64,000 bases of DNA from Peribolospora baueri (GCA_029717555.1 JAMDHS010000001.1:124001-188000); one strand, 5' to 3'. Positions 33,393-44,888 are shown, numbered from the stretch's first letter. The notes: generated by a model not told the origin, from the sequence alone. Numbers and translations: made by a program.

Positions 33393-34795
33393 ATGTCCAC
33401 TATCCACCATCCTCCAGCTGCGCCTGCCGCCCCGCCCCCCTACGACTCCCTCCTCCTCCCCCTTTACTACACCTCCCTCGCCTCGCTTCCAAACCATCTC
33501 TGGCTGCGCATCTTCTCTTTCCTCTGCGACGGACGACTGCCGCGTGGGCAGAGGGTGGAAGGGCTACAGCACTTGCATGGGAGCATGAGGCGAGTTTGCA
33601 GGAGGGCTTATCTGGGTGAGCAGCGGCCGTCGGCGGGACTTTGCTCCTCCGCCTTGCCCTCGACGAGAAAGTGAATGGAGGAGAGGAACCGGCTTGGAAT
33701 CCTGACCGACTGACCGGCGGCGCTTCTCTCACTTTTGCTCGCTCGTCATGACACTCGCGATACAGCATCGATGCATCTTCTGCGCTCGCACTACCTCCCC
33801 CTCTACCTCTCCTCTGTCCGCTCTGGCTACTCCACAAACCCGTACCCGCAGGGGGCGCCAGAGGCACACGTCGGCTATCGACCCCTCTCTCTTGACATGC
33901 CCTTTGGCGAGGGTGTAGAAGGGCTGGGGTTCGCGGCGCAAGACGGCGGCGCTCATGGAGTGGGAGGGTCGGAGTTGAGAAGGTCGCAGGGAGAGGCGCG
34001 CAGGAGCTACGATTACGGCGCGGAGACGCGGCAGGTAGCCGCCCGAACAGCGTCGGATGTGGTGATGGGTCTCTCGACGCAGCGGGAGACCGGCGTCTTG
34101 GACCTCTTCATAGCGTCCAAGGTGCGGGAGAGCGTGGAGCAGTGGGAGAGCGAGCTGCGCATGAGCGAAGACACGGACGACCTATTCGACCTCTGGCAGG
34201 TGAGCCCGTCGTCCGTCGTCGGGGGACGACGACTGGTCTCATATTTCCCTCTCGTCTCATCTTCTCCTCGCTCCCCGCACCGCACCAAAAGCCTCAGTGC
34301 AGACTAGAAGACCTGGTGCGAGACATGAGCGTCCCACGCCAGCTCGTCTCCGTCGCGCCTCACAACGGCGCACGACGTCCCGCCGCCGTTCTGCCCACGT
34401 ACAACCTTCTGGACCCGAAAGGCTACGGGGTGGACTCCTTCTCATCTCCAGCGTCGTCGTTGTCATCGGCGGCGGTCGCCCTTCCGACCTGCCCGTCCGA
34501 CTCCTCGTCAAAGATCGCCTTCGAAGATCTCTCCATCCGGCTCACCCTCCGCTCCGCCTCGCTCCTCCTGCCCTTCGCCTCCTCTTCCTCTTCCTCTTCC
34601 TCCGTGGGCGGGTCGGCGCCCAAGGCGGTGGCGAGGAAGACGGCGGTGGAGGTGAGGAGGGCAAAGGGAGAGAGGCTCGAACACACGGCCAGACGGGTGG
34701 TGGATGAGCTGGACAGGCGGAGAGGACGGTGGAGGCGGTGTGCGCAGGATGGCAAAGTCTGGTACGTCGTCCTCCCACGCGACGACGACGTGTAG
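33393..34795 (+). CDS. F-box-like domain protein of unknown function
   Basis: Three exons (33393-33615, 33766-34199, 34298-34795) encode 384 aa. After a Pro/Ala-rich start, LASLPNHLWLRIFSFLCDG (about 30-48) fits the F-box pattern LPxxLxxxIxxxL, though it is shorter than a full F-box. The rest contains helical stretches (VLDLFIASKVRESVEQWESEL), LFDLWQCRLEDLVRDM and a block of Ser then Arg/Glu near the C-terminus, ending in RDDDV. No Leu-rich repeats, WD40 or kelch units are visible. If the F-box is real it would act as an SCF ubiquitin-ligase adaptor; confidence in that role is low. Splice phases are consistent and codon use resembles its neighbours. Confidence 0.65.
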
Positions 34796-35000
34796 GTCCA
34801 TCCGCTCGCACGTCCGTCCGTCCGTGTCAGCTTCGCCTCGCCTCATCTCTCTTCATCGCGCAAGCTCATCTCCATGGCCAACGAGGGCCATCTTATGATC
34901 CATTTATTCCACAATCGTACGCACGTACGCCGCACAAACGGTGACTGACTTGATATATCCATGCCCACTCCACGACTTCGAACGAAGGGGCGACGCCACG

Positions 35001-37005
35001 CTATGCTTCCCTCGCGCCAACCTTGTGGATCGGCAAAATCTCCCCCTTCGCACCGCTTCCCACAGCCACGCCCGCCGCAGCCACACTATCACCCGGTGAG
35101 ATGGATCGGGGGAAGTTGTTGTTGTTGGAGGGGGAAGAAGAAGCGGGCAGATAGCTCTGGGTCTTTGCTTGCAGGTTCTTGGCCCAGGCGTAGACGAGTC
35201 CTGCGACGAAGCCTACTGCGATGGCTGAGACGGAGCCGAGGGTGACGGGGTCGCCGAAGAAGAGGAGTCCCGACGCTGCCACGGGGAGCTGTCCAATCCG
35301 AAACGGTCAGAGAAGTCGAAGGGTTGAGTTTGGGCGATCATAACAAAGAAGAAGTTTGGACGATCGTAACAAAGAAGGAGGGAAGCCGCGCACCTTGTTC
35401 AATGCGCCAACCATGCTAAACGTTGTGCTACTCGTCGCTCGAAGACACCAGGCAGTGGTGTAGGAGATGAAGACGGCCGCCGCGCCGGAGACGACGATGG
35501 CGAAGAGGAGAAAGTTGCGCGTCTCTGCTGGGCTGCGGAGCGACAGCGCGAGAGGAGAGAAGTAGATGGCGGTCAGCCAACAAAGAAAAAAAAAAGTTCA
35601 AGAGCAGAGCAAACGGAAAGGAAGGGAACTCACAAATTACGATGCAAGCTCTCCACAGTCCAGTCCTCGACGAGCATGGACATGACGGCGAGGACGGGGA
35701 TGGAGAGGAGGTTGTTGTAGAACATGGTGTCCCAGTCTTTGAAGCCTATTGACTTTATCCGTTTTCGCATTGCCAGTACCTGGTGACGAAAGGACCAACG
35801 AGGGGATGGTAAGCGATCGAGAGCGAGTCGGCGTCGACTGAGAAGGAGGGGAGAGCGACGCACATAGGCAGCGCTCATGAGGCAGTTGGCCAACATCCAA
35901 ATGTAGCCAGCGTTCAAGTTTCCCAACCGGTGCACCGCCTCGACCGTACCACTCGCCCCGACGCCTTCCAAGCCCATCTGCGCCGCCGCCTGTGCGCCGC
36001 TGAGCTCGGTGGCGTCGTCGGAGAAGAGGGAGCCACCAGCGGTCGCTGATCGTCGCCAGATGTCCTTGGCCATTTCCGTCACCGCCGCGCCGACGGCCGC
36101 CGTGACGGTTGAGGAGCGATCGCCGTGTGCCAAGTGCGCAGAGTGCCAGCCTTGCGCGGCCAAGTCACTTCCCGCCCCGGCGACTCCGGGCCGATAGAGC
36201 GAGGAGAGAGAAGAGGGAAAACCGCCGTGGGCGGCTTGGAATGCCTGGAGAGCGTGAGAGATGTCGGACCAGGCTGCTATGACAGAGGAGAGGACCATGA
36301 GGCCGAAGGAGATGAGGGTGAGGGGGGAGACGCGACCGCCGAACCAGACAACTTCGCCGTAGGCCTGTAGTCAGTGGGAGCAAGGGGGGTGGATCGGTTG
36401 GTCGACTGCGGAGGATGAGAGCGCGAAAGAAGGACGGCAAGAGAAAGGCAACGCACGATGAGGATGATGGTGAGGTTTTTAAAGATGGTGTAGACGGGGA
36501 TGCTGAGATATTGCTGTGGGGTAATGCAAGCGAACAGGGTGACGAAATGAATGGACGCGAGTAAGCAACGGCGCGCGTCTGGAAAGACGTCTGCTCGGCA
36601 CTCAAGCGAGACTGACCAAGCTCTTGCTTCCGGTGTAAATATTGGCGACGAGCAAGCAGCTGACGGGGAACCAGCGTCTGGCGTCGGAAGAGTCCCAATC
36701 GCGGAAGGATAGCAAGCCGAGCTTCCTGGAGAGAATGACGCAAAGGACGCCGACGATGGACTGAATGGCCAGCAGGAGGCAGTTCATCGTGAAGTGGGCG
36801 CCGGATACGACGAACTATGGGGAAGGAGATGGAGACATGTTGGTTCGATCGCTGCACGCGCTGCCATCCCTCGCTCGCTCCCTCGCCCACTCACCTTGTT
36901 AATGACGGTCATGAGAATGCTCGCCAGGCAGTAGCTCAAGACGGGCAAGGCCGGGTGGTGGGCGACCTTGTCGACGGCTGCGCGCGTCTCAGTGGCGGCG
37001 GCCAT
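35001..37005 (-). CDS. VRG4: Golgi GDP-mannose transporter
   Basis: Seven exons (37005-36895, 36814-36617, 36513-36457, 36364-35864, 35779-35634, 35532-35394, 35288-35001) give 479 aa. Family landmarks are [53 protein letters not shown] and the GDP-mannose motif [31 protein letters not shown] follows. About ten hydrophobic helices are visible. The protein imports GDP-mannose into the Golgi lumen in exchange for GMP, feeding N- and O-mannosylation. Exon 4 carries an extra loop of roughly 100 residues (about 165-265, Gly/Ala/Ser-rich) between two helices. That makes it longer than typical fungal orthologues of 330-390 aa. The polar C-terminal tail (about 440-479) faces the cytosol. Confidence 0.95.
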
Positions 37006-37895
37006 GGTGGGAGTCTGTCTGGCTGTACGCCTGCGCGAGCTGTGCTGGCGTCCTTGCGCCTTGCGCTCAGACAGTCACACAGAGGGTTAGGAAGGAAAGG
37101 CGATAGTCGAGCAAGGGTACGGACGGTGGTGTCGGTGTGTGTCATAACGGCATAAGGCGAGCGCCGGCTGTCCATATTCGGGCATCACCAACTGTCGGTG
37201 CCGGCTGCGGCCGACTGCGGAACGCGGACGAACGCAAGCGGCGCGACGGCGGAGTGGGAGTGGACGATGGGGAGACTTGGACGCTCTGCACGGGTGAACC
37301 ACCGTCTACGGCGCAGAGGACTTGGATGTGTGCACACAAGATGAGCGCTCGTCCTCGTCCTCGCCTTGTCTTCACCTCGCCGTTGCTCGTACTGCGACTC
37401 GGACTGCGACGTCGTCGGATACGCAGCCCCCTCGCGTCCACCGCGGCGAGGACATGTGCGGATATGCGCGGCGATCCGGCGAGCAAGGCCGACGGGAGGG
37501 TTCTATTTGTTTGTGTAGTCTAAAATGGTCACGTGCGCCGGATGCTGAGTGGGAGCAGGTCGCCTCGCCTTTCTCCTCTCCTCTCATCTCTGCCTCTCCC
37601 CGGAGTCGCGTCTCCGCGTCGCGCCGCGCCCGGCTCTGTTCCCATCGTGGCCGCAACTCGCTGCTCCTCTTCTCTCTTCTCCCCCACCATGCCCTTCGGC
37701 CCTCCCTTCCTTCCTTCCGCCTCCTCGCCACCGGTCCCTCCTCCATCTCGTGCCCGCCCGTGCCAGGAGACGCAGCCTAAGTCGACACTTTCTATGCACT
37801 CACGTGAGAAGCGCCATGGTGACCACTAGGTGCGTCCGTGCGCTCCCCACGACGCCGCCTAGATAACGTGCGTTCGTTCTCACCCCCATCGCGCC
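37006..37895. promoter_or_regulatory. Divergent promoter GMT / ERG24
   Basis: This 890-bp region separates the two start codons. Two CACGTG E-boxes lie at 37530-37535 and 37801-37806, the latter within the perfect palindrome CTCACGTGAG (37799-37808). They are about 365 and 95 bases upstream of the ERG24 ATG. bHLH factors of the SREBP and Cbf1 type bind such sites. Open frames in the region are low-complexity and I do not call genes. Confidence 0.45.
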
Positions 37896-39807
37896 ATGTT
37901 CACCCCCCCTCCCAGATCCAAGAACCGTGCGTCGCCCTCGCCGGCGAGCGCCGCCGACACCCCCGCAACCACGCCCTCTCGACGTCGCTCCGCCCAAAGC
38001 AGCAGCGGCGAGGCAAGCACCGCGCTGGCCGTCAAGACACAACACTTCGAGTTCGGCGGCCCCGCCGGAGCGCTCTTCGTCACCCTCGTCGTTCCCTTCA
38101 CCACCTACGCCCTCTACTTCTCCTGCACCGAGTCCCCCAAAGGCGGGCCCGACGGAGGAAGCTGTCCGCCCACCCCTCCGTGGGCTTTCCTCGCCCACAT
38201 GCCCCAAGGCGTCCTCGCCAGCTTTCTCGATTCCAACGCCTTCCTCGCCTACTTCGGTTGGTACGCTTTTACCGTCGCCGCTTGGTGGGCGTTGCCGGGC
38301 AGGTGGGAGGAAGGATCCGAGCTCAGAACGGGCGGCAGGAAGCGGTACAAGATCAACGGTGCGTGGCGACCGTTCCACATAGACCGCCCCCCTTCTTGCT
38401 TCTTCCCTCCTCTTTCCAACCTCCACCCTCACATGCGACAACGTCTCGTGCCACGACAGGCTTCGCAACTCTTCTCCTCTCCGTTGGCCTCGCCTTGCTC
38501 CAAATCTTCGTCAACGGCCCGGAAAACTTTACGTTCATATACGACCACTGGCTCGGTCTCGTCACCGCCTCGATCATCATGTCCCTCCTCCAGGCCATTT
38601 ACGTGTACGTCGCGAGTTTCCAGGAGGGAAAACTGCTCGCTTTGGGCGGCAATTCGGGAAATGTCCTCTACGACGTGCGTGCATGCTGGCCTTGCCTTTG
38701 AAATGGCATGCCGTGCCCGATCGCTGACGACCTCGCACCTGACCGTCCCTTCTCTTTTTTCTGAAGTGGTTCATCGGCCGAGAACTGAACCCGTCTATCG
38801 GCAGCTTCGACATCAAGACGTTCAACGAGCTCCGACCAGGCCTCATCCTCTGGGTCCTCATCGACCTCGCCATGGCCTGCAAGCAGTGGGTCTACTTGAA
38901 TGGACGGCTCACCGATTCTATGGTCCTCGTCTGCCTTTTTCACTCGTGGTATGTTTTCGATGCGCTGTTTAATGAGGTGAGCCTTTCCTTTCGCCCTGTC
39001 CTCTCCCGCCGATTCCTCCATCTCATACTGTCCCGTCCTCTCCCGCCGGTTCCTCCATCTCATACCGTCCCGTCCCGGCGCACCGCCCCAGTCCGCCATT
39101 TTCACCCAGATGGACATCACCACCGATGGCTTCGGCTTCATGCTCGCCGTAGGCGACCTTGCCTGGGTGCCCTTCACCTACAGCCTCCAAGCGCGCTTTC
39201 TCGTCTTCCACCCCGTCGACAACGGCCTCCTCGGCGTTGGAGCCATCCTCGTCGTCCAGGCGATCGGCTTCTATATCTTTAGGACGAGTAATGCGGAGAA
39301 GAACGAGTTCCGGAAGGGAAAGAATCCGAAGAGTGAGTCCACCGCACCGACGCCGGTCGTCTCCTCTGCTCCTCACGGCTACTAACCCCATCTGGCTCGC
39401 TCGTCAGACCTCTCCTACATGACCACCTCCACGGGACGCAAGCTACTGACCTCGGGATGGTGGGGCCGCTCTCGCCACCCCAACTACCTCGGCGACTGGA
39501 TCATGTCCTGGGCATGGTCCCTCCCCACCGGCTTCCACACGCCCATCACCTATTTTTACTCCCTCTACTTTGCTGTCCTCCTCGTGCACCGGCAATTGAG
39601 AGACGACGAGGCGTGCCGAAAGAAGTGCGTGGGCGTGCTCTTTTTTTTTTGTGTGTTTGGAGCATCGTCGGCCTTGAGACTGCGTCGGCTCACCTCACTC
39701 TTTCTCTTTCGCTTTTTCTTTCCGTACTCGTCTGGCGCAGGTACGGAAAGGACTGGGATCGGTACTGCGAGATCGTAAAGTACCGCATCGTCCCCGGCGT
39801 TTACTGA
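37896..39807 (+). CDS. ERG24: Delta(14)-sterol reductase
   Basis: Six exons (37896-38358, 38460-38674, 38767-38976, 39092-39332, 39408-39624, 39741-39807) give 470 aa. The short Ser/Arg-rich N-terminus is followed by about eight to ten membrane segments. Signature blocks are [27 protein letters not shown]-type [38 protein letters not shown], the family signature [19 protein letters not shown] and a C-terminal [17 protein letters not shown]. Final residues are YRIVPGVY, as in ERG24 and the lamin B receptor. It reduces the C-14 double bond after CYP51 demethylation in ergosterol synthesis, using NADPH at the ER. The first membrane half carries a short insert with two Cys (about 78-90). Splice phases all fit. 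Confidence 0.96.
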
Positions 39808-40245
39808 AGCCCTCTCGCGAGTCATTTGCCCAGGGACGGAAACGCAGCGCTCGCCGTATAGGATGGGGGGGTCTGATTCGCGCTTCGTCATTCGTATACC
39901 TTCCTCGCCCCGGTGCGCTCGAGCCGACGGACGCGTGTGTATGTATGTCTCTATTGACTTGCCGATAACTCAAGGACTTGTACGTCGTACGTGTCTGTGG
40001 CGCTTGGCCGGACTGGCAGTGCTTGTCGAATGGACAAAAAGCCCGCCTGAGATTTGTTTGAAAGGGACGGCACGGGATTCGACGTCAGCGAGAAAGAAGA
40101 ACCTCTCCGATCATTTCCGAGCTTCCGTGTTCGCGCGGAAAAAAACGCGACAAGAGACGATCTTCCATTCATCCGCTTCGCTCCGCCCACGTCGACCACC
40201 CACCACCTCTTCTCTCGCTTGCCCTTTTCCAAAGTTCATACACGA
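39808..40245. other. Intergenic region ERG24 / heme lyase
   Basis: 438 bases between tandem genes. Nothing is recognised except a TACGTCGTACGTG cluster near 39980-39995 and a CT-rich last 60 bases before the next start codon. Confidence 0.45.
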
Positions 40246-41580
40246 ATGGGCAACGCACCCTCCACCACGTCCGCCTCGCCAGGGTCGCCAGGCGACGACG
40301 GCCCTCGCCCGCGCTACGACAACAACTACGAGGCCGTTCGAGCGCTCCTTCTCTCCCGCGCTCCACCGGACCATCCCTTCCTCCCGTCCTCCTCGTCGTA
40401 CCCCTCTCCTTTTGCTTCTTCCGTCGCCGCGGTCAGCGCGCCTGCGAAGCCACCGCCACAATGCCCGATGCACAACTCGCCCTCTTTCGCTGCTCCACCA
40501 ACGCCAACGCCGCCGAAGAGAATGGAGGGGGCGCCGGCCAAGTGTCCGATCGCCCATGACGCACCGCCGCCGCACCGGTCTTCGGATGCCGAGCTGAATC
40601 CGCTGAACCAGATGCCCATGTTGTCCCAAGCTCCCTCAGCCTCGCAAACGATAGCCCTTCCCACCGAACGAACCACGTCTTCCATCCCGCGCTCCAAGTC
40701 TCCTTCTTCTGCCACCAGCGCCGGTGCCGATGCGGGTGCAGAGGCCGGTGCGGATGAAGAGGGCGACAAGTGGGAGTACCCTTCGCCTCAGCAGTTTTAC
40801 AACGCACTCGTAAGGAAGGGATGGGAGACGCCGGAGGAGCACGTGGAAATGATGGTCCACATTCACAACTTTCTTAACGAGGAGGCCTGGCAGGAGGTGC
40901 TCAAGTGGGAGAAGCGCCATCCTGGGTGAGCGTGCCGATGTGACGTTTTTACTTTATTTTTTTTTTTTGGCCTTGGATATGCCCTTTTTTGGACGACCAC
41001 TCACCCATCCTCGTTTGCCGCCCTTGGATTTGCCTCATCTTTCATTTGCAGAGGCGAAAAGGCCGAACTCTCTCGCTTCCAGGGTAAGCCGGGCACGATG
41101 TCGCCCAAGGCTCGCTTTTTCCAGCTCGCCGGTATGGTCTTTCCGAGCAAGTTCAGGTGAGCGCAACGTCGGTTGAAACAAAGGAAAAAAAAAAAGCTGC
41201 GCGCGGCGGAGGAAATTCGTACTCATCGCCGTCCCTCAACCTCTGCTAGCTCGGAGCCACCCTTCGACCGACACGACTGGATCATTCGACGACCGCTAGC
41301 CGACGACGAGGCTCCCACGTCTTCCCCCTCGACGGCCTCCCCACCTCCCTTCTCGCAGCCCACTTCGCCTTCGCAAAACACCAACAAGGGCGCCGAGGTG
41401 CGCTACGTGATCGATTACTACTCTGCCCCGGACGACGAGAACGGCAATCCTGTCTTCCATCTCGACGTCAGGCCCGCTTTGGACAGCTTTGGTGCGCTGA
41501 GGGATCGAGTGGAGGTGGCGTTGGAGGAGTGGAAGCAAAGCAGGGACGAGGCGAGACGGGCGACGGCGGGATCAAGCTGA
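40246..41580 (+). CDS. CYC3: Cytochrome c heme lyase (holocytochrome c synthase)
   Basis: Three exons (40246-40925, 41052-41156, 41250-41580) give 371 aa. Two Cys-Pro heme-regulatory motifs lie in the N-terminal half, QCPMH (about 71-75) and KCPIAHD (about 100-106). The catalytic domain follows: WEYPSPQQFYNALVRKGWE, VHIHNFLNEEAWQEVLKWE, LSRFQGKPGTMSPKARF and PPFDRHDWIIRR with the conserved His. YVIDYYSAPDDENGNPVFHL and DVRPALDSFGALRDRV close it. It attaches heme to apocytochrome c in the mitochondrial intermembrane space. The N-terminal spacer is Ser/Pro/Ala-rich and longer than in yeast. A third Pro/Ser-rich insert (about 275-300) interrupts the last third. Whether it serves cytochrome c, c1 or both cannot be told. 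Confidence 0.95.
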
Positions 41581-42470
41581 TGATTTCCCACCGCAGCCGT
41601 TCCTGTATCTCCCTTATGCATGCCCAGGCAGGCGTGTCAGCCTCGCCGTCTCCTGGAAATGCCCGCTCACAGGCAGGCGGCCTTCTGCTGCCCGGATTCA
41701 CCACGCAATACAGCGAGCGCAACGACCCGATGTGTCTGTCGTCTGCGTCTTCCGACGGACGCCGGGCCAGGAAGTCTACCTGCCAAGTTTCATCTTTAAA
41801 CCGACCATCGTCCCCTTCACTCCCTCGTCACTGTGCCTGCCCGAGGGCAAAGTCCCCCGGCCGGGCCGGGCACACGACTATCGCGACGTTCGTCCTGTCC
41901 TCCCGCACACAGCTGCTTGAGAACATCGATGAACTGTTACGTTTCGTTTCGCCCCGGTGGGCCCGCGTCGTGGCCATATCGAGATTATTGACGTCTTAGA
42001 GAATATGCAAGCTAGATCAGACTGGGGGATAGGGGCCCGAACTCGAATGATGGCTCTCTAAGAGAAAGGGGGAGGGGGAGGGCTAGCCAGGCCGCCCAGG
42101 CAAGAAGCGTCACGTTTCACCTGGGTGAGGAGGGCCATCAGGCGCCCGTACGGAAGCTGACGGTTTGACTTTTTTTCCAACACATACCGCCCACTGAGGG
42201 CCGACCTTTTCCGAAAAAAAAAGAAAAAAAATGCCCAGGCATTACTGATTTTCAATATTATTTCGTCTGCCCGGTCAAGCGAGCGTCCCCGCTACGCTCC
42301 CTTGTCTCCCCCGAGAAAGAGAGCTTGGTGAGGGTGAGTCGGCTTGGCCAACTCGAGCTTGGGCGCCCGTGCTAGGAGCTGCCGCTTGCCCAAAAACATC
42401 GCTCGGTGCGCAACTCGTAGGTAGAGCAGCGTCGCCGGAAAATAAGACTTCTTTGCGACCCCTCTCGTTG
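41581..42470. other. Non-coding part of a long convergent gap
   Basis: About 890 bases downstream of the heme-lyase stop. G+C content is moderate. An A-run is at 42205-42230 with its T-rich partner just before it (42168-42180). I see no gene. The stretch 42241-42470 has no clear open frame and lies directly before the A+T-rich insert. Confidence 0.45.
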
Positions 42471-43080
42471 AATTCATCCAGATGTTTGGGTTAAACGCAA
42501 AGAGGAATAATACTAATGTATTACATGAAAGATATAGCCCTTGTCATTCTTTGTACACGCAGTGCGTAAATATGAATGATTAAAGCGACTTACGTCATTT
42601 ACCTTGACCCGTAATAGTACCCTTAAATTCATGAAGATAGTGGAGCTCATATCTACGCTTATATAGATTCGTTGGATTCATATATCTTTTTTTATAAAGT
42701 TAGTTGATGCAGTTGAACGAAGTCCAACCGGCACCACAACCCAGTTATCAATGTCTAATAATCGCAATTGTCCATCTTCTAAATCAGAATCTGGAGTTTA
42801 TTAATAAATTAGTAATGCAGACTAAATGCATCACTACATTGAATGCAGACAATAATTTTTCAAAACTTGTTAATTTTTGTAACTTGAATCACATATCTTT
42901 ATGTAGATTGACTTTGTTTAATAACCTTACCGAATCCTAAAGCATCTTGAACCATATTAAGAACTCGAATACCTCTTGGATCTTGTGTAATAACAAAAGT
43001 GCATATTGCCTCGTTTTGCTGCAATGAACGACCCATCTCCTTCAACAAATCCAATAAACCAAGTTAGAAATTCAAAAGAT
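42471..43080. mobile_element. A+T-rich insert resembling mitochondrial DNA (probable NUMT)
   Basis: Base composition changes sharply. In the line 42781-42840 only 16 of 60 bases are G or C, against 43 of 60 at 43381-43440. The minus strand near 43073-42760 reads as a degraded LAGLIDADG homing endonuclease of the kind carried by fungal mitochondrial group I introns. The remainder (42471-42750) is equally A+T-rich but has no recognised product. Edges are set by composition to within perhaps 20 bases. A transferred piece of a mitochondrial intron is the simplest reading. The alternative is an assembly join between nuclear and mitochondrial contigs. Confidence 0.72.
42760..43075 (-). pseudogene. 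Decayed LAGLIDADG homing endonuclease fragment
   Basis: Minus-strand translation gives EFLTWFIGFVEGDGSFIAA (43073-43020), an excellent LAGLIDADG helix with the catalytic acidic residue. Further on come VITQDPRGIRVLNMVQDALG and FGKV (about 43000-42925). These match the family order W-F-x-G-F-x-E-G-D-G-S-F ... V-I-T-Q ... L-N ... L-G-F-G-K-V. The reading frame is broken in several places and the second repeat is eroded, so no functional enzyme is encoded. In mitochondria such genes spread group I introns. Here it is a nuclear relic. Confidence 0.8.
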
Positions 43081-43273
43081 GGGATTGGCCGTCAGAGCAA
43101 AGCAGCCAAAGGCAAACTTGAGTTATCGATTCGGCCGAAAAGTCGTTTATACAGTCGCCTTTCAGGTGACGTGGACGCCGGACGGCCGTCAACCGCATGG
43201 GCACCACTATCAATTGCACAAAGACCGTAAGCTCCCTCTCATCCTCAGCTCATGCCTGGGAGCCTGCCACGCC

Positions 43274-44888
43274 TCATTGCCCACCCCCTCTCGGTCCCAA
43301 CGGAGCCGTGTTCGTGCCTGTCATGAACGGCGGCTGTTGTCCAGGACCACTGGGACCACCAGGCGGCGGGGGAGGCGGGATGGCGCCGAGTTGTTGCGGT
43401 GCACTGGTGGGTAAACCGGCAGGTGGCGGCGGAGGCGCGGGCGCGCCGTCTGGAGCGCCCATCGGCATTTGTCCCGGGCCCGGCGGGGCCGAGTAGACGG
43501 GCATGCCTGCTGGCGGCGGAGGGGGAGCCGCGCTGGCTAGCGCTCCAGCGAAGGCTCCTTGGTAGCCTGGGTAGCCCATCATGCCCTGAGCCATACCGCC
43601 GTACGGTGGAAAGCCGCCCACGCCCGGCGGCCCGCCCATCGGTGCGCGTACTGGCAGCGGCGGACGAGTGGGCAGAGCGTTGTTCTTCCTTGCTTGGGCT
43701 GCCAGGAGACGCTCCGCCGGCGTGCCGTGCCGCTCTCCCTTTCCGTCCTTCTTGAGCGCGTAGGAGACGTTGAGCGGCCGGTTCATGAGGAACTGGCCGT
43801 TCATCGATTCGATCGCCATGTCTGACGTCTCGAAGTTGTCGTACGAGACGAAACCGTACCCCTTCGATTCGCCCGTGTTTGGATCTCGCGCAATCTGTAG
43901 GGCGTGCAGGACAGAACGTGCCGGGGCTGAACGGTCAGTCTTTAACCGTAAGGCAGTCATCCACGCTTGGGCTCACTTTGGCAGTAAGCACTGGCGACCC
44001 GAATGCACAGAACGTCTCGTACAGCATTCGCTCATCCACGTTCGAATCGAGATTACCAACGAAGAGATTCGCCCCAATATCCATCTGTTTCTTGTCAGAT
44101 GAGGCCTACGAACGAGAAAGCAAATCGAAAAAAATAATTGGGTATCATGAGCGATTTGTCTGAACCAACCGCTCGTGAGCGAGCAAGATTTGTTGAGGTC
44201 GCCGGGCTCACCTTGTTCACCCGAATCGGCTTGCCGAAGAGTTTGATCTGATTCATAATTTTGCAGGCATAGTCTGCATCCTCCTCAGTCAGGAACTCGC
44301 AGAACCCGTAGCCCTGGTGCTGCATCGAGATTCGATCCTTCGGCAGGTGGACGTTGACTGTTAGAGCGAGCAACCATCCCGGGACGAGAATCGAGAAAGA
44401 AAGGAGCGATCGTCAGCCTTGGAGGATATTCGCAGACGTCCAAAGAGGACGGACGACAAAGACAGAACACTGACCAACTGGACCAGCCTGCAGCATGAGC
44501 TCCCACATCAGCTCGTCCGTACATCGCTCGTCCAAGTTCCCCTGGGCGTCCAAGCCCGAGTCAAGAAGAGAATCCGGATGCGCACAAGTCGCCATCCATC
44601 CACAAATTCAGCATTCAGCCGAAAGAATGACGACGCGTACAGTCGGTCGGTCGGTCGGTCGGTGATGTGTGCAGGACGGTATTGAGAAGACAAAAGAACA
44701 CGAGCAAAATCGATCCTCGTCAGCGCTGAACGCTTCGCCACGAACTGCTCGCGGACCGAATGCAAAACGACAACCGCGCTACCCTTCATCCATCCCTGCC
44801 TATGCGGGAAGCAGACCAAAGCTGAGAGAGGGCTCACCATATACACCGTCGCCTCCTGATTCCTGTCCGCATCCTGTGGCCTCGACAT
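43274..44888 (-). CDS. SF3B4: Splicing factor 3B subunit 4 (SF3b49/SAP49)
   Basis: Five exons (44888-44838, 44541-44475, 44357-44212, 44105-43977, 43894-43274) encode 337 aa. RRM1 (about 13-90) starts [19 protein letters not shown] and has [22 protein letters not shown]2 (about 99-182) has [18 protein letters not shown] and [13 protein letters not shown]. The linker [16 protein letters not shown] between them is diagnostic of SF3B4/Hsh49. The last 150 residues are Pro/Gly/Met-rich. In the U2 snRNP the protein contacts pre-mRNA just upstream of the branch site and binds SF3B2. Intron 1 (297 nt) is the longest of the gene and holds a TCGG run. Confidence 0.95.
44642..44663. repeat. (TCGG)5 microsatellite in SF3B4 intron 1
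   Basis: Five consecutive TCGG units with a GTGATG border lie inside the first intron of SF3B4. Likely neutral. Confidence 0.85.

Noticed and set aside
41052-41156. Possible intron at the GGTAAGCC in the heme-lyase gene (41083)
   Set aside because: Reading through gives the conserved FQGKPGTMSPKARF block, so the donor-like word is exonic.
41529-41999. Plus-strand frame running past the heme-lyase stop
   Set aside because: It starts inside heme-lyase exon 3 in another frame and has no motif or splice support.
42410-42440. tRNA-like words (CGTAGGTAGAGCAGCG)
   Set aside because: They resemble a D-arm, but I found no matching acceptor stem, anticodon arm or T-arm at the right spacing.
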